A stretch of DNA of 64,000 nt, from assembly GCA_020633315.1 (NCBI GenBank), contig JACKDV010000014.1:62001-126000 (forward strand), written 5' to 3'. Every line of letters starts with the position of its first letter. Position 1 is the stretch's first letter. The notes beneath the pieces were generated by a model. That model was not told the origin of the DNA, searched no databases, and saw only the letters and a program-made list of their open reading frames with translations. Origin of the DNA: Myxococcales bacterium (lineage in GTDB: Bacteria > Myxococcota_A > Polyangia > Nannocystales > Nannocystaceae). Both the position numbers and the translations under genes were made by a program. Below are positions 45,952 to 54,793 of the stretch, one piece after another.

Positions 45952-47131
45952 GTCGTGCTCCGCCCTCGATGGTGACCCAGGTCAGCAGGGCCACGGGGAT
46001 CGCCGCGCCCACCACCGCCGGGCCGCAGGGGAGCGCGAGGCCGAGCGCGAGCACGCCGAGCACTCCGCCCACGCCCTGCCCCACCGTGTGGGTCACCAGA
46101 TCGATGGCGGTGAGGCGGCCGCGGATCGGATCGGGACCGAGGCCCTGCACCCGCGTGGCCGCGGTGGCCCAGTGGCTGCCCATGCCCAGGCCCCACAGCA
46201 ACGCGCCGCCCGCCCAGCCCAGCGGATCGCCGGCCAGGGCGAACGCGCTCACGCCCACCAGCACCAGGGCCGTGCTGGCGCGCAGGCCCAGCTCGGTGCC
46301 CCGCAGCGCCGACACTCGCAGCCACAGCAGCGGGCCCAGGCCGGTGCCCACCGCCCGCGCCAGGTGCAGCGCCCCCAGGACCAGGGCCATCGCCGCCCCC
46401 GACTGGCTCCCCGCGACCACGTGCAGCAGCACCCAGCCGCCTCCGTTGGCGATCATCACCGGCGCCTTGGCCAGCACCGCGCGGCGCAGCACCGGGCGCT
46501 CGGCGAGCTCGCGCAGCACCTCGTCCCACGAGCCCGCTCGCCCCTCGTCGCCGCCCGAGGCGAGCGGACGCAGCGGGGGCAGCCCCGCGAACAGCAGCGC
46601 GGCCACGAAGAAGGTGAGCGCATCGAGGACGAGCACGCCCACCGGGCCGAGCATCGCCGTCGCCACCCCGCCCGCGGCGACCCCGGCCCCGAACACCACG
46701 CTCCAGGTGCTGCCGAGCAGCGCATGCGCCCGGGCCAGCGCGGCGCCGGGCACCAGGCGGGGCACGGCCGCCCCCGCCGCGGCGTCCACGAACGCCCCGG
46801 TGGCCATGCGCAGCACCAGCATCGCCTGCAGCCAACCCGTCGAGCCCTGGGCCGCCGCGAGCACCATGCCCAGCACGGTCACGCCCCGGGCCACACTGCC
46901 CAGCGCCAGCACGCGGCGTCGGTCGTGGAGATCGGCCACGCGTCCCGCCCACGGGGCGACCAGGGCCCGGGGCACGGTGTGGGCCAGCAGCACGCCGAGG
47001 ATCGCCCACGGCCCTCCCTGCTGCACCGCGAGCACGCCCACCGCCACGTAGGTGAGCCAGTCGCCGATCATCGAGACGAGCTCGCCCAGCCACAGGCGAC
47101 CGAAGCCGCGGTGGTGCAGCACCAGGCTCAT
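45932..47131 (-). CDS. MFS transporter
   Basis: 399 residues with about 12 hydrophobic helices. The N-terminal GRLWLGELVSMIGDWLTYVA and the loop GRVADLHDRRRVLALGSVARG are major facilitator signatures, and the layout matches the MFS_3/enterobactin-exporter-like group. It probably exports a small molecule across the inner membrane. ATG 47131 overlaps the stop of the upstream lipoprotein gene (ATGA), so the pair is coupled. Confidence 0.9.
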   Translation of the reverse strand: MSLVLHHRGFGRLWLGELVSMIGDWLTYVAVGVLAVQQGGPWAILGVLLAHTVPRALVAPWAGRVADLHDRRRVLALGSVARGVTVLGMVLAAAQGSTGWLQAMLVLRMATGAFVDAAAGAAVPRLVPGAALARAHALLGSTWSVVFGAGVAAGGVATAMLGPVGVLVLDALTFFVAALLFAGLPPLRPLASGGDEGRAGSWDEVLRELAERPVLRRAVLAKAPVMIANGGGWVLLHVVAGSQSGAAMALVLGALHLARAVGTGLGPLLWLRVSALRGTELGLRASTALVLVGVSAFALAGDPLGWAGGALLWGLGMGSHWATAATRVQGLGPDPIRGRLTAIDLVTHTVGQGVGGVLGVLALGLALPCGPAVVGAAIPVALLTWVTIEGGARRVLARA

Positions 47132-48642
47132 TCGAACACCTGGAAGCACTCGGCCGCCGTCTCGGGGTGATCCAGCGGGTTGCGACGGGGGTGGCGGCGG
47201 TAGGGCTTGCGGCAGTCGTAGACGTACTCGATGCGCTCGTTGGGGCCCAGCTCGCCCTCCAGCACCGTGGCCCGGAGCAGGCGCCCCTGCTCGTCGCGCT
47301 CGCCTCGCCAGTGCTCGCGGGACACGTAGCCGCTGAGATCGCTGACCGAGGTCACGGCCTGGTAGCGCTCCGATCGACGCTCGATCTCACGGCCGCGATC
47401 GTCGTAGACGTGCTCCTCGAAGTCCTCGGCCCAGTGCTCGTCGCGCTTGCTCGACCAGCGCAGCAGGTGGCCGGCCTGGTCGTAGCGCCATGCCTCGCGC
47501 TCGGTGCCCTCGGGGCTCGTCCGCACCACCTCCACCCGACGCCCCGCCTCGTCCCAGCGGGTGAGCACCTCGATCTCGGCCACGCCGTCGTGGTCGGCGT
47601 CGGTCCGCCGGGCCAGCTCGTGGCCCTGATCGTCGTGCTCGAAGCGGGTGTGTCGATCCACCCGGCCGTCGCCGTCGCGATCCCGCTGCACGGTGACCGG
47701 GCGCCCCTCGCCGTCGAGCGCGATGCGATCGACCACCCACTGCTCGCCGTCCCACAGCGCGTAGTAGGCCTCGGCCTCGCTGGGGTAGAGCCAGCGCTCG
47801 GCCACCACCGGTCGCGCGCCCTCGTAGCGCGTCTGGGCCCGTGGACGCCCGCGCTCGTCCCACTGCCGCAGCTCGGCCGCCAGCACCTCGCCGAAGCGGT
47901 GGCTCACCCACAGCAGGGGTCGACCCGCGGCGTCGTACTGGGTGCTGCGCCACTCGCCCTGCTCGCTGAGCTCGCCGTCGTAGCGGAGCTCGGCGCCCAG
48001 CCAGGTGCCGTGGCGATCGTAGACGTGGTCGCTGCGGAACGCCCACCCCGGCACCTTGCCGTCGCAGGTGGGCTGCGGCCCGTGCTCCTCCTGCAGCGAC
48101 TCCAGCCGCCCGTCGGCCCCCCACGCGTAGCGACGCTCGAGATCGATGGTGCCGTCGGTGTCGTCGTCGATGCGCTCGCGGGTCACCCGACCCCGGGCGT
48201 CGTGCTGCAGCGCCACCGTGCGCAGCGGTCGGAGGTCGTGGGACAGGTAGCGCTCCACCCGGCACGGCGGAGGATCGAGGAGCTCGGGCGGAGCCGGGGC
48301 GCCCAGCTCGGCCTGGGTCGACCACGGCGACGCCGGCGGGCCCCGCAGGGAGCCCGGCACGCCGTCGGGCACCACCAGGATCGACCAGTCGATCTCGAGC
48401 GGGCCCGGGGTGTCGGTGAGGCCGGGCGGCGGCGCGAAGCCTTCGTCGTAGCTCACCCGCGGCGGCGGGCGGGGCTCGGTCGCCTCGGCCTCGGGCTCGG
48501 CCTGGGTGCTCACAGCCGGTCGCTCGGGCGTCGCCACCACCGGCTCCACCGTGGGGGCCGTGCGCGTGCACGCGAGCGCCAGCCCGATCACCGCCCCTGC
48601 CCCGATCGCCCCGCGCCCGATCCCTGCCCCCGTCGACGGCAT
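47128..48642 (-). CDS. YD/RHS-repeat-like lipoprotein
   Basis: 504 residues. The lipobox is VIGLALAC near Cys25, followed by a Pro/Glu spacer. From about 150 to 460 the sequence shows beta-hairpin repeats with Y/W-D-x-x-G-R cores (YDAAGRPLLWVSHRFGE, WDERGRPRAQTRYEG, YDDRGREIERRSERYQ). These are the YD repeats of RHS-type proteins, here without a toxin or core domain. It is probably a periplasmic or surface structural protein. First gene of the operon with the MFS transporter. Confidence 0.82.
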   Translation of the reverse strand: MPSTGAGIGRGAIGAGAVIGLALACTRTAPTVEPVVATPERPAVSTQAEPEAEATEPRPPPRVSYDEGFAPPPGLTDTPGPLEIDWSILVVPDGVPGSLRGPPASPWSTQAELGAPAPPELLDPPPCRVERYLSHDLRPLRTVALQHDARGRVTRERIDDDTDGTIDLERRYAWGADGRLESLQEEHGPQPTCDGKVPGWAFRSDHVYDRHGTWLGAELRYDGELSEQGEWRSTQYDAAGRPLLWVSHRFGEVLAAELRQWDERGRPRAQTRYEGARPVVAERWLYPSEAEAYYALWDGEQWVVDRIALDGEGRPVTVQRDRDGDGRVDRHTRFEHDDQGHELARRTDADHDGVAEIEVLTRWDEAGRRVEVVRTSPEGTEREAWRYDQAGHLLRWSSKRDEHWAEDFEEHVYDDRGREIERRSERYQAVTSVSDLSGYVSREHWRGERDEQGRLLRATVLEGELGPNERIEYVYDCRKPYRRHPRRNPLDHPETAAECFQVFE

Positions 48643-48744
48643 CGCCTCCAGTCTCTCGCAGCGTCACCGTCGCGGCGACCCCTCCCAGCACGCACCAGCG
48701 AGGCGAGACATTTCAGCGGGCTCGTGCCACGCTGGGCCGCGACG

Positions 48745-49509
48745 ATGACGGCCTCGCGCGAGCCCGGGGGCGCCTCGCGGCGCACCCTGCTGCGGCTGGG
48801 ACCGGTCGCCCTGCTGACCTGGCTTTGCTCCCGCCGCGCCCTGGCCGAGCCGCTGCAGAGCGAGGTCTTCACCGGGCTGCGCGCGATGAGTGAGCTGGCG
48901 CTCGGGCTACGCCGGGGCGAGCTGTCCCCCGTGCAGTGGCAGGACGAGATGGAGCGGCTGGTGGCCGGGCTCGACCTCGCCGAGGCCCACCGTGCCCTCG
49001 ACCTCCCGCGGGTGGCCGAGGCCCTGGCCCCGCTGCCCGACGATCGCCCCCGCGTGCGCGAGCTGGGCTTCGAGGCGCTCGACGAGGCCCTGCGCGAGGC
49101 CGGGGTGAGGACCCGCCTGTTCGCGCTGGGCCCCGGCCGCGCCATCGTCCCGCACGCTCACCACGGCATGGTCTCGATGCACTGGGTGCTCCACGGCGCG
49201 CTGCACGGGCGCCACTTCGATCGCCTCGAGCAGTCTCGCACGCACGTGGTGATGCGCCCCACCATCGACGCGGTGCTGCGCCCGGGCGCCGCCACCAGCA
49301 TCTCGGACGAGCGCGACAACATCCACTGGTTCGTCGCCGTCGAGGGCCCCGCCTTCACCCTCGACGTGATCGTCTCGCACCTGCGGCCCGACGGAGCACA
49401 CGGGCGGGTGTACCTCGATCCCGACGCCGCCGTGCCGCAGGGCGGCGATCGCCTGCGCGTGCCGATCATCGCCCCGGCCGAGGCCCGGCGCCGCTACGGT
49501 CGGGCCTGA
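48745..49509 (+). CDS. Tat-exported cupin, cysteine-dioxygenase-like
   Basis: 254 residues. The N-terminus has a twin-arginine signal (SRRTLLRLGPVALLTWL). The cupin part has PHAHHGMVSMHWVLHGALHG, with His ligands spaced as in metal cupins, and RDNIHWFVAVEGPAFTLDVI with a distal His. The layout resembles plant cysteine oxidase/ADO-type thiol dioxygenases. Folded export by Tat fits a metalloenzyme loaded with iron in the cytoplasm. Substrate not known. Confidence 0.75.
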   Translation: MTASREPGGASRRTLLRLGPVALLTWLCSRRALAEPLQSEVFTGLRAMSELALGLRRGELSPVQWQDEMERLVAGLDLAEAHRALDLPRVAEALAPLPDDRPRVRELGFEALDEALREAGVRTRLFALGPGRAIVPHAHHGMVSMHWVLHGALHGRHFDRLEQSRTHVVMRPTIDAVLRPGAATSISDERDNIHWFVAVEGPAFTLDVIVSHLRPDGAHGRVYLDPDAAVPQGGDRLRVPIIAPAEARRRYGRA

Positions 49510-49521
49510 GCCCAGACGTGC

Positions 49522-50418
49522 TCAGCCCCCGTGGCTCCAGCCCAGCTTGTGGCGCAGCACGTCGAACACGGTGGCCGAGGGCGGCACCAGCTTGAGCGAG
49601 CGCTCGGCTCGGGTCACCCGGATCTCGTCGCCCACGTCGAGCGACGAGCCCCACAGGCCGTCCACCGACAGCGTCGCCCCGCCCCCGTCCACCGGCCCGC
49701 TGTAGACGATGCCGATCGGATCGTCGGCCGAGGTCACCACGGGGCGGTGGGTGAGGCTGTGGGGGCACAGCGGCGTGATGGTGAAGGCGTCGGTGCCCGC
49801 GTTGACGATGGGGCCGCCCGCGGCGAGGTTGTAGGCGGTCGAGCCCATCGGGGTGCACACCAGCAGGCCGTCGGCGCGGTAGCGGGCGATCGGCACGCCG
49901 CCGATGGTGGTGCTCAGATCGATCATCCGCGGCAGCTCGCCGTGCTTGAGGTACACGTCGTTGCTGCCCGTGCACTCCCACGGGCCCTTGCGCCGCTCCA
50001 CCGCCACGTGCATGCGCAGCCGCGGGATCCACCCCAGCTGCCCCGTCACCGCGGCGTCGAGCGCCTCGTGGAGCTGCCCCGCGCCGTAGGCCGCCAGGAA
50101 CCCCAGCGTGCCCAGGTTGATCCCCATCAGCGGCACGTCGCGCTCCGCCGCGAGCCGGGCCGCCCGCAGCAGCGTGCCGTCTCCGCCCAGCGCGATCACC
50201 AGGTCGATCGACTCGCCCTCCTCGTCGAGCTCGAGCACCTGGCAGCCCGCGGGCAGGCGCTCTCCCATGCGCCGCCCCAGCTCGGCCGAGAGCGAGACCG
50301 CGACCCCGGCCGCGAGCAGGCGAGTGCCGCCCTCCACCGCGGCCCGGACCGCCGGCTCGCCGTCGCGAACCATCAGCCGAACCGCACGGACGTCGGCGAT
50401 GGGATGGCGTGCGAGCAC
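49522..50418 (-). CDS. nadK: NAD kinase
   Basis: About 298 residues. The diacylglycerol-kinase-like fold has the GGDGT motif in VIALGGDGTLLRAARLA, INLGTLGFLAAYG, ECTGSNDVYLKHGE, and the second nucleotide motif TPMGSTAYNLAAGGPIV. It makes NADP from NAD and ATP and is essential in most bacteria. The start is unclear: GTG 50418 is used, but it would cut the first beta strand (SVAVLARHP) slightly, so the real start may be a little upstream. Confidence 0.94.
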   Translation of the reverse strand: MLARHPIADVRAVRLMVRDGEPAVRAAVEGGTRLLAAGVAVSLSAELGRRMGERLPAGCQVLELDEEGESIDLVIALGGDGTLLRAARLAAERDVPLMGINLGTLGFLAAYGAGQLHEALDAAVTGQLGWIPRLRMHVAVERRKGPWECTGSNDVYLKHGELPRMIDLSTTIGGVPIARYRADGLLVCTPMGSTAYNLAAGGPIVNAGTDAFTITPLCPHSLTHRPVVTSADDPIGIVYSGPVDGGGATLSVDGLWGSSLDVGDEIRVTRAERSLKLVPPSATVFDVLRHKLGWSHGG

Positions 50419-50467
50419 GGCGACGGAGGGGACGGGCAGCGACCGGGGGCGACGGCTTCCGAGGCGG

Positions 50468-51442
50468 CTAGTCCTCGGGGCGGTACAGGTACCCCTGGTG
50501 CTGGTACAGGCACACGAAGCCCCCACCCTCTCCGCGCGCTCGGTCGAGGGCCGCGTCGACGAGCTGCAGCAGGTCCTGCAGGGAGTGCGTGTCCTTGTTG
50601 GGGAAGAACGAGACGCCCACGCTCACCGATGGGCGCAGGTCGGGGAGCTCGGACACCCGGATCTTGCGGACGTCCTTGGCCACCCGCTCCGCCACCGCGA
50701 GCGCGCCGGGGAAGTGGGTGTTGGGGAGCACGAGGATGTAGCCCCGCTCGTCGGCGCGATACACCAGGTCGATCTTGCGGACGCTGGCGTCGATCACCTC
50801 GCGCAGCGCCGCGACGAGCTCGGCCGTCGTCTCCTCCTTGGTCGCCTGCTTGACCTTGTCGTAGTGGTCGAGCTCCACGCGGAGGCAGGTGAGCGGATCG
50901 CTGTAGCGCTCGGCGCGATCGAACTCCTCCTCGAGGCGCCGCTGGAAGGCGGGGTCGCTGCGGTCGATGTCGCCGCGGGGGTTGGAATCGCCCTCGGCCC
51001 CGTCGCGGGGGTTGGAGGCCGCGGCCGCATCCACGTTGCCGATCACCCGGCGCGTGCGCAGCAGGGCCTCCACCCGCGCCCGCAGCTCGTCGGCATCGTA
51101 GGGCTTGCCCAGGTAGTCGTCGGCGCCGGAGCGCAGCCCCTCCACCCGGGCGTTGACCGAGTTGCGGGTGCTCACCATGATCACCGGCAAGTAGGTGGTC
51201 TGGGTCTTCGCCTTGAGGATCCGGCAGGTCTCGAGCCCGGTCAGTCGCGGCATCACCACGTCGAGCAAGACCAGGTCGGGGCGCTCGCGGGCAAAGACCT
51301 CCAGCGCATGCTGACCATCGATGGCCTCGATGACCTGGTAGCCGGCCTCGCTCAGCGCTTGCCGCGCGGACGCACGCTCGGAGTCGGAGTCGTCGGCCAC
51401 CAGGACCTTGGCCGGGGCGCTCTGCGAAGGAGACGCGGTCAC
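50468..51442 (-). CDS. Response regulator with degenerate GGDEF domain
   Basis: 324 residues. The receiver domain (about 10-130) has KVLVADDSDSERASARQAL, the phospho-acceptor Asp in LVLLDVVMPRLTG and the lysine in YLGKPYDAD. After a linker, residues about 165-320 form a diguanylate cyclase-like domain in which the GGDEF signature is replaced by YRADERGYILVLPN; the later RPSVSVGVSFFPNKDTHS is conserved. It is probably not a cyclase and may act as a binding or signalling domain. GTG 51442 is chosen; longer starts exist. Confidence 0.85.
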   Translation of the reverse strand: MTASPSQSAPAKVLVADDSDSERASARQALSEAGYQVIEAIDGQHALEVFARERPDLVLLDVVMPRLTGLETCRILKAKTQTTYLPVIMVSTRNSVNARVEGLRSGADDYLGKPYDADELRARVEALLRTRRVIGNVDAAAASNPRDGAEGDSNPRGDIDRSDPAFQRRLEEEFDRAERYSDPLTCLRVELDHYDKVKQATKEETTAELVAALREVIDASVRKIDLVYRADERGYILVLPNTHFPGALAVAERVAKDVRKIRVSELPDLRPSVSVGVSFFPNKDTHSLQDLLQLVDAALDRARGEGGGFVCLYQHQGYLYRPED

Positions 51443-51658
51443 GAGTCCCGCGTAGTATGCACGTTCACGAGCGCTTGGGGCAGCCTGGGTGACCCCTGAT
51501 TCCACAATGGTCCCCATGCGGTCCCGAGGGGCGCTCCCGCAGATCGCGCGAGACCGATCCACCATCCGCCCCCGCGGCCATCGCGGGACCCCCGCGCGGC
51601 TGCCCTCATGCTGCCCTCACGCGGCCCCCGAAGCCATCGAGCGCAGGCGCGAGGCTGC

Positions 51659-51687
51659 TTGACACACCCCAGGTGCTGGCGTAAGGC
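51659..51687 (+). promoter_or_regulatory. Possible sigma-70-type promoter of rplM
   Basis: TTGACA at 51659-51664 is a perfect -35 box. It is followed after 17 bases by TAAGGC, a weak -10. The expected start would lie within a few bases of the rplM ATG, giving a very short leader, so the call is tentative. Confidence 0.35.
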
Positions 51688-51697
51688 TCCCGCCCCC

Positions 51698-52132
51698 ATG
51701 GCCACGTCGTATCCCAAGCCCGCCGACATCCAGCGGAAGTGGTGGGTCATCGATCTCCAGGGCGCCACGCTCGGGCGTGCCGCCTCGCAGATCGCCACGC
51801 TGCTCCGCGGCAAGCACAAGCCGATCTTCACCCCGCACCTCGACACGGGCGACTTCGTGGTCGTGCTCAATGCCGACAAGGTCAAACTGACCGGCCGCAA
51901 GCTCGACCAGAAGCAGTACCACCGCTTCACGGGCTACATCGGCAACATGAAGGTCGCCACCGCGCGCGAGCTGCTGTCGAGCAAGCCCGAGGAGATCATC
52001 AAGCAGGCGGTCAAGCGCATGCTCCCCCGCAACTCCCTGGGCCGCAGCACCTTCAAGAAGCTCAAGGTGTACGCCGGGACCGAGCACCCGCACGCCGCCC
52101 AGAACCCCGAGGTCTACGAGCTGGGGGCCTAG
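51698..52132 (+). CDS. rplM: 50S ribosomal protein L13
   Basis: 144 residues, the usual length. KWWVIDLQGATLGRAASQIAT, HLDTGDFVVVLNADKVKLTG and VKRMLPRNSLGRSTFKKL are L13 signatures. It pairs with rpsI 28 bases downstream, the standard bacterial arrangement, and the pair ends in a strong terminator. Confidence 0.98.
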   Translation: MATSYPKPADIQRKWWVIDLQGATLGRAASQIATLLRGKHKPIFTPHLDTGDFVVVLNADKVKLTGRKLDQKQYHRFTGYIGNMKVATARELLSSKPEEIIKQAVKRMLPRNSLGRSTFKKLKVYAGTEHPHAAQNPEVYELGA

Positions 52133-52160
52133 GCCGCCCATCCTCCGAACGGACGAACCG

Positions 52161-52559
52161 ATGGCCACCGACAAGATGAAGTTCTACGCGACCGGACGCC
52201 GCAAGACGTCGATCGCCCGCGTGTGGATGTTCAACGGCGACGGCAAGATCACCATCAACCGCCGCGACGCCGAGCACTACCTGACCCGCGACACCAACCT
52301 CAAGCTGGTGGAGCAGCCCCTGCAGGCGACCGGCACCACCGACCAGTACGACGTGTGGTGCACCGCCCGTGGCGGTGGCCTGAGCGGCCAGGCCGGGGCC
52401 ATCCGCCTGGGGATCGCCCGCGCCCTGCTGCGCGTGAGCGAGGAGTACCGCGACGCCCTCAAGGGCGCCGGCTACCTCACCCGCGACGCCCGCAAGAAGG
52501 AGCGCAAGAAGTACGGCCGCAAGGGCGCCCGCGCTCGCTTCCAGTTCAGCAAGCGCTAG
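52161..52559 (+). CDS. rpsI: 30S ribosomal protein S9
   Basis: 132 residues. FYATGRRKTSIARVWM at the start, GGGLSGQAGAIRLGIARALL and the basic tail ending in ARFQFSKR are typical of S9, whose C-terminal SKR reaches the ribosomal P site. Second gene of the L13-S9 operon. Confidence 0.98.
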   Translation: MATDKMKFYATGRRKTSIARVWMFNGDGKITINRRDAEHYLTRDTNLKLVEQPLQATGTTDQYDVWCTARGGGLSGQAGAIRLGIARALLRVSEEYRDALKGAGYLTRDARKKERKKYGRKGARARFQFSKR

Positions 52560-52596
52560 CCCGTCCCGGGCATCCGGCCACGCCATGGCCCACGCG

Positions 52597-52625
52597 GAGC
52601 GCAGTCACCCCAGGTGACTGCGCTC
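52597..52625 (+). terminator. Terminator of the rplM-rpsI operon
   Basis: GAGCGCAGTCACC and GGTGACTGCGCTC form a perfect 13-bp stem with the loop CCA, 38 bases after the rpsI stop. There is no long U run, as is usual in GC-rich genomes. Confidence 0.85.
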
Positions 52626-52740
52626 TCGCTGCACCTGGGCCCCGGGATCCTCCAGCGGATCCAGCGCCAGCTCGGATCGTCCCCGGGATCGTCGACGAGG
52701 GGTGCGATCTCCTCTCGACCCCTGCTAGCCTGTGTCAGGA

Positions 52741-54729
52741 ATGCGAGCTTGGCTGGGTTTCGTGGGGGCGCTGACGCTGGGGGCCACGGGTTGCGGTCGT
52801 ACGGACCTCAGCGTGCAGGCCTCGGGCTCGGCTTCGGCCGACGGCTCGGGCACCGAGGACGGCAGCGGCACCGGTGACGAGACCCTCACCGACGGGCCCT
52901 CCACGCCCTCGACCACGGTTCCCTCCACCACCACGCCCACGGTCACCATCTCCATCAGCGACAGCGACACCGATCCCGACACCGGGCCCATGCCCACCGG
53001 AGATCCCCCGCCGCCGCCGTCCTCGTGCACGATCGATCTCGAGTGCGACACCCCCGATCCCTGCGTGGTGGGTCGCTGCGAGGACGGGCTGTGCGTGGAG
53101 GTCCCGCGCGATCTCGACGACGACGGCTTCCCGCCGATCGCCTGCGGGGGCAACGACTGCAACGATCTCAACCCCAACACCTTCCCCGGCGCGCCCGAGG
53201 ACTGCTTCGACGGCGACGACAACGACTGCAACGGCGTCGCCGACTGCTTCGACCCGGTGTGCGAGGGCGTGCCCGACTGCGGCTGCACCCCGCAGCCCGA
53301 GCAGTGCCTCAACGGCGAGGACGACGACTGCGACACGATCGCCGACTGCAACGACCCCGACTGCATCGGCACCCCCGAGTGCGGCTGTGCGCCGAGCGAG
53401 GCGGGGCTGTGCGTCAACGGCTTCGACGACGACTGCGACGGCGCGATCGATTGCAGCGATCCCGACTGCCTCTCCGATCCCGCCTGCGTGTGCGCGGGGA
53501 TGGACGAGCAGTGCGACGACGGCATGGACGACGACTGCGACCTGCTGATCGACTGCGCCGACCCCGACTGCGACGGCGTCTTCCCCTGCACCTGCCTGGG
53601 GCCGCCCGCCCCGGAGAGCTGCAGCAACGGCATCGACGACGACTGCGACGACGACGTCGACTGTGCCGACAGCGATTGCATCCTCTCGCCCGCGTGCGCC
53701 ATGTGCATGCCCGAGATCTGCGGCAACGGCGAGGACGAGGACTGCGACGGCCTCATCGACTGTGCCGACGATGCCTGCCTGTTCGATCCGAGCTGCATGC
53801 CCGAGCCCGAGATCTGCAACAACGGCCTCGACGACGACTTCGACGGTGCGATCGACTGCGACGACCCCGACTGCGCCGCGGTGCCCGTGTGCACCGAGAG
53901 CCAGAGCAACTGCCTGACCGCGGCCTCGATCTTCGGCAGCGGCACCTTCTTCGGCGACACCACCGGCAACTCGAACAACACCGAGGGCTCCTGCGGCGGC
54001 GGAGCGGGCGAGGCGGTGTTCGAGCTGCACATCAGCGACCCCTCGCTGGTGGTGCTCACCTCGGTGGGGACCTCCTTCGACTCGGTGCTCTACGTGCGCC
54101 GCGGCTCCTGTGCCTTCGGCCAGGAGATCGCCTGCGACGACGACAGCGGCGGGATGTGGGCCGCGTCGATCGAGTTCACCCTGCTGCAGCCGGGCGTCTA
54201 CTACGTGTTCCTCGACGGCTACACCATCGACCCGGTGGGCGGGGCCAACGAGGGGCCGTGGCAATTCAACGTGGACATCACGCCCAACCCGCCCGAGATC
54301 TGCGACGACGTGATCGACAACGACGGTGACGTCTACGCCGACTGCGGCGACCCCGACTGCGTGACCGCGCCCAACTGTGCCGGCTGCGTGGGCGGGGCCG
54401 ATCCCACGGCCGAGTTCGGCACCACCCGCTGCACCGACGGCATCGACAACGACTGCGACGGCACCATCGACTGCGCCGACGAGGACTGCAGCGCCAGCGA
54501 CTTCTACGTGACCGAGTGCTGCAACGGCAACGACGACAACGGCAACGGGATCCCCGACGACTTCAACTGCCGCTGCAACAACGACAGCGAGTGCGACGGC
54601 GGGCAGATCTGCTACCACCACACCGCGCACACCTGCGGCCTGCCCTGCGACGCCTTCTTCGGCAACATCTGCCCGTTCGTGGCCGCGGGCTCGGTCTGCA
54701 ACCTCGCCACCCAGCAGTGCGAGTTCTAG
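52741..54729 (+). CDS. MopE-like metal-binding-repeat lipoprotein
   Basis: 662 residues. Lipobox LTLGATGC is followed by a Ser/Thr/Asp spacer. Nine repeats of the form C-x-x-G-x-D-x-D-C-D-x-x-x-D-C-x-D-x-x-C follow (for example CVNGFDDDCDGAIDCSDPDC), seven in a row and two near the end. The acidic loops resemble the putative metal-binding motif of MopE. Repeats seven and eight lose the central Cys (DDDFDG, DNDGDV). Between the groups sits a beta-sandwich like a bacterial pre-peptidase domain (VVLTSVGTSFDSVLYVRRGS). The end is Cys-rich. It is probably a surface protein binding calcium or copper. Confidence 0.88.
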   Translation: MRAWLGFVGALTLGATGCGRTDLSVQASGSASADGSGTEDGSGTGDETLTDGPSTPSTTVPSTTTPTVTISISDSDTDPDTGPMPTGDPPPPPSSCTIDLECDTPDPCVVGRCEDGLCVEVPRDLDDDGFPPIACGGNDCNDLNPNTFPGAPEDCFDGDDNDCNGVADCFDPVCEGVPDCGCTPQPEQCLNGEDDDCDTIADCNDPDCIGTPECGCAPSEAGLCVNGFDDDCDGAIDCSDPDCLSDPACVCAGMDEQCDDGMDDDCDLLIDCADPDCDGVFPCTCLGPPAPESCSNGIDDDCDDDVDCADSDCILSPACAMCMPEICGNGEDEDCDGLIDCADDACLFDPSCMPEPEICNNGLDDDFDGAIDCDDPDCAAVPVCTESQSNCLTAASIFGSGTFFGDTTGNSNNTEGSCGGGAGEAVFELHISDPSLVVLTSVGTSFDSVLYVRRGSCAFGQEIACDDDSGGMWAASIEFTLLQPGVYYVFLDGYTIDPVGGANEGPWQFNVDITPNPPEICDDVIDNDGDVYADCGDPDCVTAPNCAGCVGGADPTAEFGTTRCTDGIDNDCDGTIDCADEDCSASDFYVTECCNGNDDNGNGIPDDFNCRCNNDSECDGGQICYHHTAHTCGLPCDAFFGNICPFVAAGSVCNLATQQCEF

Positions 54730-54793
54730 GCGCCGGGGTGAGCGAGGCCGGGCGGCGCGGGCTAGGCTCGTCGCGCCGCCCGACGGGCTCGGC

